Notes: generated by a model from the sequence alone, not told the origin. A DNA stretch of 64,000 nucleotides from Gilliamella sp. ESL0405 (GCF_019469205.1 NZ_CP048265.1:868001-932000), one strand, 5' to 3'; shown: positions 39,187 to 49,130, counted from the first letter of the stretch. Made by a program: numbers and translations.

Positions 39187-39675
39187 ATGACGTCGAAACA
39201 ATTGAAAATGCAACAAAAAGTTAGTTTAACCAACCTTTACTATAATCGGTTTTTAGCTATTCGTTATAGTACTGCCTTTTTCTTATTTCTTAATCTGTAT
39301 TGGTCTGTTTTTCTACTTGGTTCATTCTCAATTGCAGGTATTTTGCCGGTGGCGTTGTTTTTGCTGGGTGCTTTAACAGCTTTTGAACAAGTTAAGCTGT
39401 ACCGTAATCATGATAATCGTCTTCCCTATGCAAACGTCTTTTTCTCTGCGGTTTTTATTGCCAGTGTTTTTTTGATGATTGTGGTTAATACCTCATTATT
39501 TCATTTCTTTTTTCCATTTTTCAAAAATACTCAACAGGTTTTAAACACAATTATGTTAGTTCTATCGGCTTGCTTATTAATTAGCTTTTTGATTATCAGA
39601 AAGATTAAAAAAATTCAGCGTAATGAGGACCGACTTTATCAGAAAATTCAGGCTTACCAACAGGTTATTAATTAA
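39187..39675 (+). CDS. Small four-helix membrane protein of the PTS operon
   Basis: 162 residues, unknown function. About four hydrophobic helices (STAFFLFLNLYWSVFLLGSF, ILPVALFLLGALTAFE, ANVFFSAVFIASVFLMIVV, TIMLVLSACLLISFLII) with basic, Gln-rich ends. It is placed between EIIA and EIIC, so it may assist EIIC assembly or sugar uptake; this is inference from position alone. ATG 39187 has GCGAGGTG at a good distance and is preferred over GTG 39178, which overlaps the preceding stop codon. Confidence 0.75.
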   Translation: MTSKQLKMQQKVSLTNLYYNRFLAIRYSTAFFLFLNLYWSVFLLGSFSIAGILPVALFLLGALTAFEQVKLYRNHDNRLPYANVFFSAVFIASVFLMIVVNTSLFHFFFPFFKNTQQVLNTIMLVLSACLLISFLIIRKIKKIQRNEDRLYQKIQAYQQVIN

Positions 39676-39689
39676 ATGAGGATAACAAA

Positions 39690-41039
39690 ATGAATACAGG
39701 ATTTGTAATATTGCAGAAATTTTTAATGGCGCCAATGGCAAAAATTTCGCAATTTAAAATTGTAAGAGCTGTCATGGCGGCAGGTATGGCTTCAGTTCCT
39801 TTTTCAATCGTCGGATCAATGTTTCTCGTATTCAATACATTACCATTAACATTTACCGGGTTAGAAGGCTTTTTTGAAAATACCTTTTTTAGAGTTAGTG
39901 ACCTGTACATGATTGCGAATACTGCGACAATTGGTATTTTGGCGCTGTATTTTAATTTTGTTGTCGGTTATGAACTGACTAAAATTGAAGCTGAAGAGAC
40001 CGGGCTTAAAGTCAATGCGCTTAATGGTGCTATGCTATCTGTTTTTGCTTTTTTTATGACAATACCCGAATTAGTCATGCAAAATGGCATTATTTCGCTA
40101 CTCACAGATGAACCTAATACAGTTTACAATGGTCTTCGCTTACAACCTTTTGTTTTTCGTTTAGGCACTTCTGGCATATTTATTGCGATTGTCATGGCGA
40201 TTTTAGCGACTCATCTCTACTTTTTATGTGTTCGACGCAATTGGGTGGTTAAAATGCCTGAAACTGTGCCACTAGGCGTTTCGCGATCGTTTACCGCACT
40301 AATACCAACTTTTGTTATCGCTTTTACGGTAATCATTCTCAATGGTATTTTAATCTTTTTAGGTACGGATATTTTTAATATTGTTGGAGTTCCATTTACT
40401 TTTGTTACTAATTTAACCAAAAGCTGGTTGGGTGTAATGGTAATACTGTTTTTGATTCACGCTTTATGGGTTGTTGGGATCCATGGTGCAAGTATTATTG
40501 GTGCGTTTATTACCCCAATTATGTTAACCAATATGGATGAAAACGTATTAGGGGCACATATTCCGTTTGCCGGTGAGTTTAATAATTCACTGGTTATTTT
40601 AGGGGGATCGGGATCAACACTATTAATGACGTTCTTTATTGCCTTTTTTGCCAAATCCAGTCAACTAAAAATACTCGGCCGTGCTTCAGCTGTACCGGCA
40701 ATCTTTAACATCAATGAGCCTATCATTTTTGGTATGCCAATTGTTTATAATCCTTATTTAGCAATCCCTTTCTTTTTAGCGCCTATGGCATGTGGTACTT
40801 TAGGTTATTTTGCCATTAATTCGGGGCTGATTAACCCAATTATCGCATTAGTTCCTTGGCCATCACCAATGGGACTTGGTGCCTTCATCGGAACTGGTGG
40901 GGATATTAAAGCGGCTTTTGTTGCAATTCTTTCGGCTATTTTAGCGCTATTAATTTATTTACCTTTTATTAAGTTATATGACAATAAACTTTATAAAGAT
41001 GAACAGGGTAAACCGATAGTAGAAGAACAAACCGCTTAA
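39690..41039 (+). CDS. PTS lactose/cellobiose-type EIIC permease
   Basis: 449-residue inner-membrane sugar channel that takes up and presents a beta-glucoside for phosphorylation. Typical CelB features: N-terminal QKFLMAPMAKISQFKIVRAVMAAGM, HALWVVGIHGASIIGAFITP, and the substrate-site segment FNINEPIIFGMPIVYNPYLAIPF. About ten membrane segments. AGGATAAC precedes the ATG. It is the last gene of the operon, followed by a terminator. Confidence 0.93.
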   Translation: MNTGFVILQKFLMAPMAKISQFKIVRAVMAAGMASVPFSIVGSMFLVFNTLPLTFTGLEGFFENTFFRVSDLYMIANTATIGILALYFNFVVGYELTKIEAEETGLKVNALNGAMLSVFAFFMTIPELVMQNGIISLLTDEPNTVYNGLRLQPFVFRLGTSGIFIAIVMAILATHLYFLCVRRNWVVKMPETVPLGVSRSFTALIPTFVIAFTVIILNGILIFLGTDIFNIVGVPFTFVTNLTKSWLGVMVILFLIHALWVVGIHGASIIGAFITPIMLTNMDENVLGAHIPFAGEFNNSLVILGGSGSTLLMTFFIAFFAKSSQLKILGRASAVPAIFNINEPIIFGMPIVYNPYLAIPFFLAPMACGTLGYFAINSGLINPIIALVPWPSPMGLGAFIGTGGDIKAAFVAILSAILALLIYLPFIKLYDNKLYKDEQGKPIVEEQTA

Positions 41040-41058
41040 CAATATCATTTATAACAGG

Positions 41059-41097
41059 AGTGTAGATCTTTGATTTAAAAGATTTACACTCTTTTTT
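41059..41097 (+). terminator. Terminator of the beta-glucoside PTS operon
   Basis: AGTGTAGATCTT pairs with AAGATTTACACT (one G-T pair), followed by C and a T-run. Confidence 0.82.
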
Positions 41098-41273
41098 ATA
41101 ATCATTGAATTTGCATCAAATTTAGCAATTTCCACCTGAGTGTTTATTATTTATCCACCTCCGCATTTCTATGCTATATTGAGATTTCCTTCACGCTTTA
41201 CATAATTTTTTTGCTCAAGTATTTAATTAGTTTTTATATCGTGAAGGCGACGAGCAATTTAAGGAGGTGTAAC

Positions 41274-42971
41274 ATGTTTTATCTTAAATCATTAAAACAT
41301 TGTTGGTTTTTATTGTTTTTAATCATAAGCCAGCATGTTAGTGCGACTTTACAAAAACCACCGTTATTTGAAGCTGGCGCAGTTGCCTCTCCCGATTATT
41401 ACGGCGCTATAGCGGCTCAAGAGATGTTAGCTAAAGGCGGAAATGCGGTGGATGCAGCTGTTGCGACTGCATTTGCACTCGCCGTCACCTATCCTGAAGC
41501 AGGTAATATTGGTGGTGGAGGATTTATGACGCTGTGGATGGACGGCAAACCTTATTTTATTGATTACCGGGAAGTAGCACCTGGCAAAGCGACTAAGGAT
41601 ATGTATCTTGATGCAGATAAAAATGTGATCCCTAATTTAAGCTTATATTCTCATCAAGCTTCCGGTGTTCCCGGCACTGTTGCCGGGATGTGGGCTGTAC
41701 ACCAACGTTTTGGTAAATTGGATTGGAAAGCGGTTATGGCACCGGCGATACGTTTTGCTCAAGAGGGTTTCACGGTAGACAAACAATTGGTCAAGCGCTA
41801 TCAAGAAGCCGAAGCTTTGGCGCCTGCTAATGGTTATTTCAAACATTACTTTGGAACGATGCGAACAGGCGAAACTTTTAAGCAGCCTGAACTAGCGAAA
41901 GTATTAGCTCGTATTGCAGATAAAGGAAGCGACGGTTTTTATAAAGGTGAAACAGCTCAATTAATTGCCAAACAGATGACAAAAAATGCCGGCTTAATTA
42001 CCGAAGATGATTTAGCCAATTATCAAGCTAAATGGCGAACTCCGCTAATTGCAAATTGGCAAAATATGCAAATCATTACCGCACCACCGCCGAGCTCTGG
42101 AGGCGTGGGTTTAATTCAATTGTTGTTAATGAAGCAAGATTTAGCAAATGAATTTAAAGGTGTAACGGTTAATTCTGCTCCATATATACATCTAATTGCT
42201 GAGATTGAAAAACGTGTATTTGCTGATCGGGCAGAATATATGGGCGATCCTGACTTTGTGACAGTGCCGGTTGAACGCTTAATGGATGCCAATTATCTCT
42301 CGCAACGAGCGAAACAAATTAATGCCAAAGCGATTACAGCAACAGACCAAGTTAGACCAGGGTTAGATAATGAGAATGAAAAGCTACAAACTACTCATTT
42401 TTCAATTGTTGATAAATGGGGAAATGCTGTTTCAAATACTTATACGCTAAATGGCTGGTTTGGATCGGCTGTGGTCATAGAAGGCACAGGGATTGTAATG
42501 AATAACGAAATGGATGATTTTAGTAGTAAGCAAGGCGTTGCGAATCAGTTTGGTGTCGTTGGAAAGGATGCGAATGCAATCGAGCCGAATAAGCGTCCAT
42601 TATCATCGATGTCACCAAGCATTTTTACTCAAAATAATCAGGTTGTAATGGTCATTGGTACGCCCGGTGGTTCAAGAATATTTACTTCAATATTTCAAGT
42701 GGTTACTAATGTTTTTGATAATCACATGCCATTAAAAGAGGCTGTGGATGCACCACGTTATCATCATCAATTGCTGCCAAGCAATGTCATTTTTATCGAA
42801 CCTTTTCAAAGTAAAGTTCCACAGCCAATAAAGAGTAAACTTGAACAAATGGGATATCAATTTGAACAACAAGATTTTAATGGTGATATTCAAGTAATAA
42901 AAATTACTGATAATAAACCTCAAGCTGTGTCAGATGTACGGGGTAGAGGTAAAGCAATGATAGTAAAATAG
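41274..42971 (+). CDS. ggt: Periplasmic gamma-glutamyltransferase
   Basis: 565 residues. It cleaves gamma-glutamyl bonds in glutathione and glutamine-type compounds in the periplasm. A signal peptide (MFYLKSLKHCWFLLFLIISQHVSA) starts right after AAGGAGGTG, which decides for ATG 41274 over an upstream TTG. The precursor should self-cleave before Thr373 in LQTTHFSIVD to give large and small subunits. Other marks: GGNAVDAAVATAFALAVTYPEAGNIGGGGFM, RPLSSMSPS and GTPGGSRIF. Products can cyclise to 5-oxoproline, the substrate of the pxp cluster 20 kb away. An extended -10 (TGCTATATT, 41172-41180) lies upstream. Confidence 0.94.
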   Translation: MFYLKSLKHCWFLLFLIISQHVSATLQKPPLFEAGAVASPDYYGAIAAQEMLAKGGNAVDAAVATAFALAVTYPEAGNIGGGGFMTLWMDGKPYFIDYREVAPGKATKDMYLDADKNVIPNLSLYSHQASGVPGTVAGMWAVHQRFGKLDWKAVMAPAIRFAQEGFTVDKQLVKRYQEAEALAPANGYFKHYFGTMRTGETFKQPELAKVLARIADKGSDGFYKGETAQLIAKQMTKNAGLITEDDLANYQAKWRTPLIANWQNMQIITAPPPSSGGVGLIQLLLMKQDLANEFKGVTVNSAPYIHLIAEIEKRVFADRAEYMGDPDFVTVPVERLMDANYLSQRAKQINAKAITATDQVRPGLDNENEKLQTTHFSIVDKWGNAVSNTYTLNGWFGSAVVIEGTGIVMNNEMDDFSSKQGVANQFGVVGKDANAIEPNKRPLSSMSPSIFTQNNQVVMVIGTPGGSRIFTSIFQVVTNVFDNHMPLKEAVDAPRYHHQLLPSNVIFIEPFQSKVPQPIKSKLEQMGYQFEQQDFNGDIQVIKITDNKPQAVSDVRGRGKAMIVK

Positions 42972-43038
42972 ATAATTAACTTATATCGCATTTTACACCC
43001 TAAATCCTATCTGACTGAAAAGGTTAAATGATAAGTAT

Positions 43039-43067
43039 AAAAAAACCCGCCATGTGGACGGGTTTTT
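43039..43067. terminator. Bidirectional terminator between ggt and rplI
   Basis: AAAAACCCG and CGGGTTTTT arms with a short loop; A-run on one side and T-run on the other serve the converging genes in both directions. Confidence 0.85.
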
Positions 43068-43085
43068 AAAATTATTAATTGATAA

Positions 43086-43535
43086 TTATTCTGGGATAAT
43101 ATCAACAATAAGTTTAGCAAAAGCTTCGCTGTGTACTTGGAAGAACACTTCGTGCTCACCAGTGGTACGCAATACACCATTTGGTAGGCGAACTTCGCTT
43201 TTTGATACTTGAACGCCACGAGCTTTAACTGCATCAGCGATATCACGAGTACCAATTGAACCAAATAATCTGCCTTCGTCACCTGCTTTAGAAGCAATAG
43301 TCACTTTAGCTAGAGCATTGATTTCAGCTACACGTTGTTCAGCTGCTTTTAATGTTTCAGCAAGTTTTGCTTCTAATTCAGCACGACGAGCTTCAAAGAA
43401 TTCGATATTCTTTTTAGTTGCCGGTACTGCTTTACCTTGTGGAATTAAGAAGTTACGTGCGTAACCCGCTTTAACATTAACTTGATCACCTAAGCTGCCT
43501 AAATTAGCAACTTTATCGAGTAGAATAATTTGCAT
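43086..43535 (-). CDS. rplI: 50S ribosomal protein L9
   Basis: 149 residues, full length: N-terminal [40 protein letters not shown], the long connecting helix, and the C-terminal domain with [15 protein letters not shown] and [15 protein letters not shown]. Last gene of the rpsF operon, 22 bp after rpsR. Confidence 0.98.
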   Translation of the reverse strand: MQIILLDKVANLGSLGDQVNVKAGYARNFLIPQGKAVPATKKNIEFFEARRAELEAKLAETLKAAEQRVAEINALAKVTIASKAGDEGRLFGSIGTRDIADAVKARGVQVSKSEVRLPNGVLRTTGEHEVFFQVHSEAFAKLIVDIIPE

Positions 43536-43557
43536 TATATGTTCCCTCTGTTGCTAA

Positions 43558-43785
43558 TTACTGATGGTTGTCAGTGTATGGTAATAATGCCAAGTAACGA
43601 GCGCGTTTTATAGCGCGAGCTAATTGACGTTGATATTTTGCGCTAGTACCAGTGATACGGCTTGGTACAATTTTACCACTTTCTGTGATATAGCTTTTTA
43701 ATAAAGAAACATCTTTATAATCAATTTCTTTAACGCCTTCTGCTGTAAAACGGCAGAATTTGCGACGACGGAAATAACGTGCCAT
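43558..43785 (-). CDS. rpsR: 30S ribosomal protein S18
   Basis: 75 residues: [54 protein letters not shown]. It partners with S6 in the 30S platform, and the S6:S18 pair can repress the operon. It starts 4 bp after priB ends. Confidence 0.98.
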   Translation of the reverse strand: MARYFRRRKFCRFTAEGVKEIDYKDVSLLKSYITESGKIVPSRITGTSAKYQRQLARAIKRARYLALLPYTDNHQ

Positions 43786-43789
43786 TTGG

Positions 43790-44098
43790 CTATTCTCCTA
43801 ATAGTTTAATTTGGTCAGCATGTAAAACAAGTTGGCTTGTTTTATTACGTTTAGTATGAGTGCTTATAAAACCACTAACTAAAACTTTGCTGCCTTTTTT
43901 TATGTAACTTAACTCTTGTTGTCCACTGGCAATGACGGGCATTATGCACCATGCTTGCCTTGTGAGTTCTGCTTCAATTTGCTCAGAAACGTGTTCTAAA
44001 TAAAATTGGCAATGTGAAATCCCACTTGGACTCATTTTTCTTATCGGGGTTTTGGTAACAACGCCCGATAACACCAAACGATTATTCTTCCGAATCAT
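43790..44098 (-). CDS. priB: Primosomal replication protein N (PriB)
   Basis: 102 residues, single-strand DNA-binding OB fold that helps PriA restart stalled forks. [31 protein letters not shown] and [10 protein letters not shown] match the family. The start overlaps the end of rpsF by 17 bp, so it is translated by coupling. Its place between rpsF and rpsR is a conserved gammaproteobacterial/betaproteobacterial arrangement. Confidence 0.95.
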   Translation of the reverse strand: MIRKNNRLVLSGVVTKTPIRKMSPSGISHCQFYLEHVSEQIEAELTRQAWCIMPVIASGQQELSYIKKGSKVLVSGFISTHTKRNKTSQLVLHADQIKLLGE

Positions 44099-44465
44099 CG
44101 TCCATGTTTACTTCACTAAAATCATCTTCAGCGTTACGACGCTCATCTTTAGCTTTTAACATTGGTGAAGTTTCAGTTACAGCATGTTTAGTACGCATAA
44201 TTAAACTGCGAATGACTGCATCATTAAAACGGAAGTTATCTTCAAGTTCATTAACAGCTTCTTGAGTTGCTTCAACATTCATTAACACATAGTGTGCTTT
44301 GTGCAGTTTTTCGATAGGATAGGCTAATTGACGACGACCCCAATCTTCTAAACGATGGATTTTTCCACCATCAGTGGTTAATGTACCAGTATAACGTTCA
44401 ATCATACCCGGTACTTGTTCACTTTGATCTGGGTGAACCATAAATACAATTTCGTAATGACGCAT
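44082..44465 (-). CDS. rpsF: 30S ribosomal protein S6
   Basis: 127 residues: [54 protein letters not shown] and an acidic C-terminal tail (NMDDDSEE) of the type extended by RimK in relatives. First gene of the operon; GGGAG lies just before the start. Confidence 0.98.
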   Translation of the reverse strand: MRHYEIVFMVHPDQSEQVPGMIERYTGTLTTDGGKIHRLEDWGRRQLAYPIEKLHKAHYVLMNVEATQEAVNELEDNFRFNDAVIRSLIMRTKHAVTETSPMLKAKDERRNAEDDFSEVNMDDDSEE

Positions 44466-44488
44466 TATCGCTCCCTACGGATTAATCA

Positions 44489-44523
44489 GCTTTCTGTCGG
44501 GGCAACCGCAACCCATTGAAAGC
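44489..44523 (-). promoter_or_regulatory. Candidate S6:S18 autoregulatory leader
   Basis: In the rpsF leader RNA, GCTTTC and GAAAGC (44523-44518 with 44494-44489) close a stem holding GGG/CCC and a bulge with CCGACA. A stem with a CCG-containing bulge before rpsF is the known S6:S18 binding motif. Assignment from pattern only. Confidence 0.5.
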
Positions 44524-44561
44524 AAGGAACATGAAAATTAGGCGGTTGAAATCGACGGGGC

Positions 44562-44590
44562 ATTATATATCAACTTATTCTGATTGACAA
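44562..44590 (-). promoter_or_regulatory. Promoter of the rpsF operon
   Basis: Reading leftwards: TTGTCA (44590-44585), a 17-bp spacer, TATAAT (44567-44562). Transcription would begin near 44555, leaving a leader of about 90 nt. Confidence 0.75.
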
Positions 44591-44801
44591 ATGAATATGA
44601 CAAGTTTAATTAGATAATGTAAATAATCGCTTTTTATACTGAAACGTATACATTTTCTGAAACTTCTTGTCAAAAAATCATTCGCTAACTGTAAAATGTA
44701 ACGATATCTATACATTATTGTTGTTAAAATATGGTATGCTTGCTCAATAATAATTGTCAGTTTGTAAATATTAGCCTTATAAAAAAGAAAGGAGAACTTT
44801 A
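44591..44801. other. Divergent intergenic region upstream of hinT
   Basis: AT-rich and without genes. An extended -10 (TGGTATGCT, 44732-44740) reading rightwards is a weak candidate for the hinT promoter. AAAGGAG at 44788-44794 is the hinT ribosome-binding site. Confidence 0.4.
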
Positions 44802-45149
44802 ATGACACAGGAAACTATATTTAGTAAGATCATCCGACGAGAAATCCCTGCTGATATCGTTTTTCAAGATGATAAAGTAACGGCATTTCGTGATATCTCT
44901 CCTCAAGCTCCCACACATATATTAATTATTCCTAATAAACTTATTCCAACCATTAACCATATAAAAGAAGAAGATGAAGCAACCCTAGGGCATATGATGC
45001 TTGTCGCTGCTAAAATTGCCAAACAAGAAGGCATTGACGAAACGGGCTATCGTTTAATCATGAATTGTAATAAAGATGCGGGGCAAGAAGTTTTCCATAT
45101 TCATATGCATTTGTTAGGCGGAAAAAATTTAGGTCGATTAATAGGTTAA
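44802..45149 (+). CDS. hinT: HIT-family purine nucleoside phosphoramidase
   Basis: 115 residues. It hydrolyses nucleoside phosphoramidates such as adenylated amines in the cytosol. N-terminal [20 protein letters not shown] and the catalytic histidine triad HIHMHLLGG near residue 100. AGGAGAAC precedes the ATG. It leads a closely spaced five-gene run ending with rfbB; hinT beside lpoB and nagZ is an enterobacterial-type order. Confidence 0.96.
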   Translation: MTQETIFSKIIRREIPADIVFQDDKVTAFRDISPQAPTHILIIPNKLIPTINHIKEEDEATLGHMMLVAAKIAKQEGIDETGYRLIMNCNKDAGQEVFHIHMHLLGGKNLGRLIG

Positions 45150-45153
45150 TAAT

Positions 45154-45834
45154 ATGAATAAAATCAAACAGGTTTTCATTATTGGTCCAATAATTCTTTT
45201 ATTAGCAGGTTGCCACCTTTTGGGGCAAAAAGATAACGTCAGAGTTAGCCCGCCAATTATTAATAGAACGCCAGATGGTACTGGTGTGGTTGATACACCA
45301 CCGAAGATTGTTAAAGAGACAAACTGGAATCAGATTTTATCTCCGTTTGTGGATAAGATATTACACTCATCAGAAGCCGGAAGCGCTAATAACTTGATCT
45401 TAATTAGTGATATCCAAAATCGTAGTGGTGATTATCTTGCTACTAATCAAATCGATAATGCTTTATATCAATTGATGAGCAAACAAAATACTTATACCGT
45501 TGTAGATAAAAAGGCTGTTAATCAAGCTAAACAAACATTGGGTATTTCAGCCGATGATAAACTTGTTTCACGTAGTAAAATGATTGGTTTGGCTAAATCA
45601 TTAAGTGCTGGTTATGTCCTATTTACCACCATTTATAAATTACCGACTGATACCGATAATGCCAATGTTGCTATGGAACTTCTTTCAACCCAAAGTGGCG
45701 AGATTTTAACTCGTGCCACATCAAAAGATTTTCCTTCTCAGCCAAAAACTCAACCTGAAACGAATACAACAATTTCTGCCCCAACTACGTCCGATGCAAC
45801 TACAACCAATACAACTACAGGGGTAAATCAATAA
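45154..45834 (+). CDS. lpoB: Penicillin-binding-protein activator LpoB
   Basis: 226 residues. Outer-membrane lipoprotein that stimulates PBP1b. The signal ends in a lipobox LLLAGC (Cys19). A Pro/Thr-rich stalk follows, then the TolB-N-like domain (about 75-190, LILISDIQNRSGDYLATNQI, YTVVDKKAV, AGYVLFTTIY). The extra C-terminal tail of about 35 residues, almost all Thr, Pro, Ser and Asn, is longer than in E. coli. It begins 4 bp after hinT and its stop overlaps the nagZ start (TAATG). Confidence 0.88.
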   Translation: MNKIKQVFIIGPIILLLAGCHLLGQKDNVRVSPPIINRTPDGTGVVDTPPKIVKETNWNQILSPFVDKILHSSEAGSANNLILISDIQNRSGDYLATNQIDNALYQLMSKQNTYTVVDKKAVNQAKQTLGISADDKLVSRSKMIGLAKSLSAGYVLFTTIYKLPTDTDNANVAMELLSTQSGEILTRATSKDFPSQPKTQPETNTTISAPTTSDATTTNTTTGVNQ

Positions 45835-46877
45835 TGGGACCGCTGTTGATCGATGTTGAAGGCACATCGTTAACCCAAGAGGAAAAAGAACTTTTGCAAA
45901 ATCCGTTGCTTGCTGGAGTGATTTTATTTAGTCGCAATTATCAAGAACCTAATCAGTTAAAAGAATTGATAAAACAGATTCGTGATAATTCTTCGCAACG
46001 CCTTTTAATTTCTGTCGATCATGAAGGTGGTCGTGTTCAGCGTTTTAAACAGGGATTTACGCTGATTCCTCCGGCACAATCTTTTGCCGCTTTAAATGAT
46101 TTACCACAAGCCAAATCACAGGCATTTGATGCGGGTTGGGTACTGGCAATGGAGCTAATCGCTTTTGATATCGATCTTAGCTTTGCGCCTGTGCTAGATC
46201 TCGGGCACGAGTGTTTAGCCATTGGGACTCGCTCATTTCATCAAGATGCTGATATTGCCTATCAAGTTGCTTCTGCCATGATTGATGGTATGCATGCAGC
46301 GGGCATGAAAACAACCGGTAAGCATTTTCCCGGACATGGGCATGTAATTGCTGACTCACATAAAGAAACACCAATAGATAATCGTGATAAATCGCTTATT
46401 GAGCAAGATATGCAAATTTTTGCCAAACTCATTGCCGATGACAAACTCGACGCTATTATGCCAGCTCACGTTATCTACAGCGCCTTTGATAATAAACCTG
46501 CAAGTGGGTCATCTTACTGGCTTAAAACGGTATTACGGCAGCAATTGCAGTTTAAAGGGATCATCTTTTCCGATGATTTATCAATGGAAGGCGCCTCTAT
46601 TATGGGGAATCATGCTGAGCGAGCAAAGGCAGCATTAGAGGCCGGCTGTGATCTGCTGTTAGCTTGTAATAACAGGCAAGGTACTTTAGCTATTTTACAG
46701 CAGCTAGCTGAATTAAATAAAAAGCATAATTTGCAGTCAGAAAAAGCTAAACGCTTACTGACCGATACCAAAGTAACTTACGATGAATTAATCCATAATC
46801 GTGATTGGCAACTTCGTCACAATAATTTAATGAAACTAAACGAAAAGTGGGCAGATCATGCAAGCGGCAATCATTGA
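45834..46877 (+). CDS. nagZ: Beta-N-acetylglucosaminidase of murein recycling
   Basis: 347 residues, GH3 family. It removes GlcNAc from anhydromuropeptides in the cytosol. Motifs: GVILFSRNYQ, ISVDHEGGRVQRF, FAPVLDL, KHFPGHGHVIADSHKETP (contains the catalytic Asp-His dyad), MPAHVIY and FSDDLSMEGA with the nucleophile Asp. One base of overlap with lpoB at its start and 20 bases with the regulator gene at its end. Confidence 0.96.
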   Translation: MGPLLIDVEGTSLTQEEKELLQNPLLAGVILFSRNYQEPNQLKELIKQIRDNSSQRLLISVDHEGGRVQRFKQGFTLIPPAQSFAALNDLPQAKSQAFDAGWVLAMELIAFDIDLSFAPVLDLGHECLAIGTRSFHQDADIAYQVASAMIDGMHAAGMKTTGKHFPGHGHVIADSHKETPIDNRDKSLIEQDMQIFAKLIADDKLDAIMPAHVIYSAFDNKPASGSSYWLKTVLRQQLQFKGIIFSDDLSMEGASIMGNHAERAKAALEAGCDLLLACNNRQGTLAILQQLAELNKKHNLQSEKAKRLLTDTKVTYDELIHNRDWQLRHNNLMKLNEKWADHASGNH

Positions 46878-48099
46878 AATTAATAATAACCAACTTTTAG
46901 TTGCCTATAATAGTGCAGCAAAAGCTTTATTTACGCACAATACGTTAGTATTGAATCAACCATTTAATTATAAAAAAGTATTCAATTTAGATGAATCGTC
47001 AAATTTAGATATCCATGATGACACGATAATTGTTTTAAATTCTCAATACTTCCTGTTACAAAAAGTCGATGAACAATCTAAAACGATCTTTATTTTACAA
47101 TCTATTGAATATTTGAAAAAAAGGTTATCTAAAATACAAGTTGTTGGGCGGCATGCATTTGATATTTTCGCAACAGAAAGTTTGGTAATGAAAAAACTCA
47201 TTGCACAAGCTAAAGCTTTTTCAATGCAACGTGAACCACTTTTAATATCGGGCGAAACAGGGACGGGCAAAGATTTACTTGCTCATGCTTGTCATCAATA
47301 TAGTCCACGAGGAGATCAAACCTTCTTAGCGCTAAATTGTGCAGCCATGCCCGATGATGTCGTTGAAAGTGAATTATATGGACACGCAGCCGGTGCTTAT
47401 CCGGGGGTAACTGAAAGTAAAAAAGGCTTTTTTGAGCAGGCGAATGGTGGATCGGTATTACTTGATGGCATTGATGAAATGTCATTTCAAATGCAAACAA
47501 AATTATTACGATTCATCAATGACGGTTATTTTCGCCGAGTTGGGGATGATAACGAAGTTTATGTCGATGTAAGAATTATTTGTGCCACTAAAGTGGATTT
47601 GGCCGGTTTAGTTGAACAGGGCAAATTTAGAAAAGATCTTTATTATCGGCTTAATGTCTTATCGCTGAATCTACCTTCATTACAAGAACGCCAAGATGAT
47701 ATCGCACCTTTAACGAAAATCTTTGTCGATGAATTTGCCAACAAACAAGGGATCACCCCACCAACGATCGATGACAATGTGATAGAGTTTTTAACTCGTT
47801 ACTCTTGGCCGGGTAATGTACGTCAGCTTAAAAATGTTCTTTATTCAGCATTAGCTCAACTTACTTCATCTGTTTTAACAACAAAAGATATTGTGCTACC
47901 GATTCCAACTACGTCACAATTATCTTGGATCAATAATATTGAAAATAAAACACTTGATGAAATGACTAAGCAGTTTGAAAAAGAGATTTTATTAAGGCTG
48001 TATGATAAGTACCCTAGCTCAAGAAAACTGGCCAAAAGGTTAGGGGTATCACATACAGCGATTGCCAATAAGTTAAGAGATTATGGAATAGGGCGATAA
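46858..48099 (+). CDS. tyrR: TyrR-type transcriptional regulator without ACT domain
   Basis: 413 residues. A short PAS-like N-terminus (about 1-85), an AAA+ domain (about 110-335: Walker [47 protein letters not shown]) and a Fis-type C-terminal helix-turn-helix ([24 protein letters not shown]). The GAYPG segment replaces the sigma-54-contacting GAFTGA, as in TyrR, so it should act on sigma-70 promoters for aromatic amino acid genes. E. coli TyrR is about 100 residues longer with an N-terminal ACT domain that is absent here. Translation is coupled to nagZ by a 20-bp overlap. Confidence 0.85.
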   Translation: MQAAIIEINNNQLLVAYNSAAKALFTHNTLVLNQPFNYKKVFNLDESSNLDIHDDTIIVLNSQYFLLQKVDEQSKTIFILQSIEYLKKRLSKIQVVGRHAFDIFATESLVMKKLIAQAKAFSMQREPLLISGETGTGKDLLAHACHQYSPRGDQTFLALNCAAMPDDVVESELYGHAAGAYPGVTESKKGFFEQANGGSVLLDGIDEMSFQMQTKLLRFINDGYFRRVGDDNEVYVDVRIICATKVDLAGLVEQGKFRKDLYYRLNVLSLNLPSLQERQDDIAPLTKIFVDEFANKQGITPPTIDDNVIEFLTRYSWPGNVRQLKNVLYSALAQLTSSVLTTKDIVLPIPTTSQLSWINNIENKTLDEMTKQFEKEILLRLYDKYPSSRKLAKRLGVSHTAIANKLRDYGIGR

Positions 48100-48101
48100 T
48101 T

Positions 48102-49130
48102 TTGTCTGACAGCAAAAAAATTTTGATAACGGGTGGTGCAGGATTCATTGGCTCAGCGGTTATTCGATATATTATCGAGCAGACAGCGCATCAAGTTATT
48201 AATCTTGATAAACTGACTTATGCGGCCAATTTGCAAGCATTGCAATCAGTATCCACCAACAACAGATATTTTTTTGAAAAAGTGGATATTTGTCATCGAC
48301 ACGCACTCGACCATATTTTTGAGCAGTATCAACCAAATGCAATCATACATTTGGCGGCTGAAAGTCATGTAGATCGCTCAATTAATCATCCGGCTAAATT
48401 TATTGAAACCAATGTTATTGGAACCTTCACACTGCTAGAATCGTCTTATCATTATTGGCAAAACTTAGCTAAAGACTTGAAAGAAACTTTTCGCTTTATT
48501 CATGTTTCAACCGATGAAGTATATGGCGAACTGCAACAAAACGAGAGTAAATTTACTGAATCAACCCCTTATGCACCAAATAGCCCGTATTCAGCATCAA
48601 AGGCATCAAGCGATCATCTAGTCAGATCTTGGTATAAAACCTATGGTCTGCCAACAATCATCACGCACAGTACAAATAATTACGGTCCATTCCAACATCC
48701 TGAAAAGTTAATTCCATCAGTCATTGCAAATGCACTTGCCGGTAGACCGATACTTATCTATGGTGAAGGCTTGCAAATGCGTGATTGGATTTATGTGGAA
48801 GATAATGCTAAAGCTTTATATTCCGTTTTAATCAATGGTAAAATAGGCGAAACATACAATATTGGTGCTAATAACGAATCAACCAATATAGCATTAGCTG
48901 AAAAACTTTGTAAAATACTTGATGAACTCGCTCCCCAATATAAAAGTTCAATAATAAAATATCGGGATTTAATTCAATTTGTATCTGACAGACCGGGCCA
49001 TGATTATCGATATGCTATCGATTCATCTAAAATAACGAAAGAAATAGGTTGGCAACCTCAAGAGGACTTCGAAAGTGGGTTGAGGAAGACGGTTATAGCA
49101 TATTTAAATAGCAAACAAATAATAGGATGA
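48102..49130 (+). CDS. rfbB: dTDP-glucose 4,6-dehydratase
   Basis: 342 residues, extended short-chain dehydrogenase that makes dTDP-4-keto-6-deoxyglucose. Motifs: [40 protein letters not shown] with catalytic Thr-Asp-Glu, and [15 protein letters not shown] with Tyr/Lys. It starts at TTG 48102, 2 bp after tyrR, with AGGGCG upstream; no ATG fits better. No rfbA, C or D genes are in the window, so the sugar product is unknown. It borders the glycan locus to the right. Confidence 0.92.
   Translation: MSDSKKILITGGAGFIGSAVIRYIIEQTAHQVINLDKLTYAANLQALQSVSTNNRYFFEKVDICHRHALDHIFEQYQPNAIIHLAAESHVDRSINHPAKFIETNVIGTFTLLESSYHYWQNLAKDLKETFRFIHVSTDEVYGELQQNESKFTESTPYAPNSPYSASKASSDHLVRSWYKTYGLPTIITHSTNNYGPFQHPEKLIPSVIANALAGRPILIYGEGLQMRDWIYVEDNAKALYSVLINGKIGETYNIGANNESTNIALAEKLCKILDELAPQYKSSIIKYRDLIQFVSDRPGHDYRYAIDSSKITKEIGWQPQEDFESGLRKTVIAYLNSKQIIG

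Noticed and set aside
44575-44808. 77-codon minus-strand open frame between rpsF and hinT
   Set aside because: It overlaps the rpsF promoter and the hinT ribosome-binding site, and its composition looks like AT-rich intergenic DNA.
46858-48099. Sigma-54 activator of the NtrC type
   Set aside because: The AAA+ domain has GAYPG where GAFTGA would be needed to contact sigma-54; it fits TyrR.
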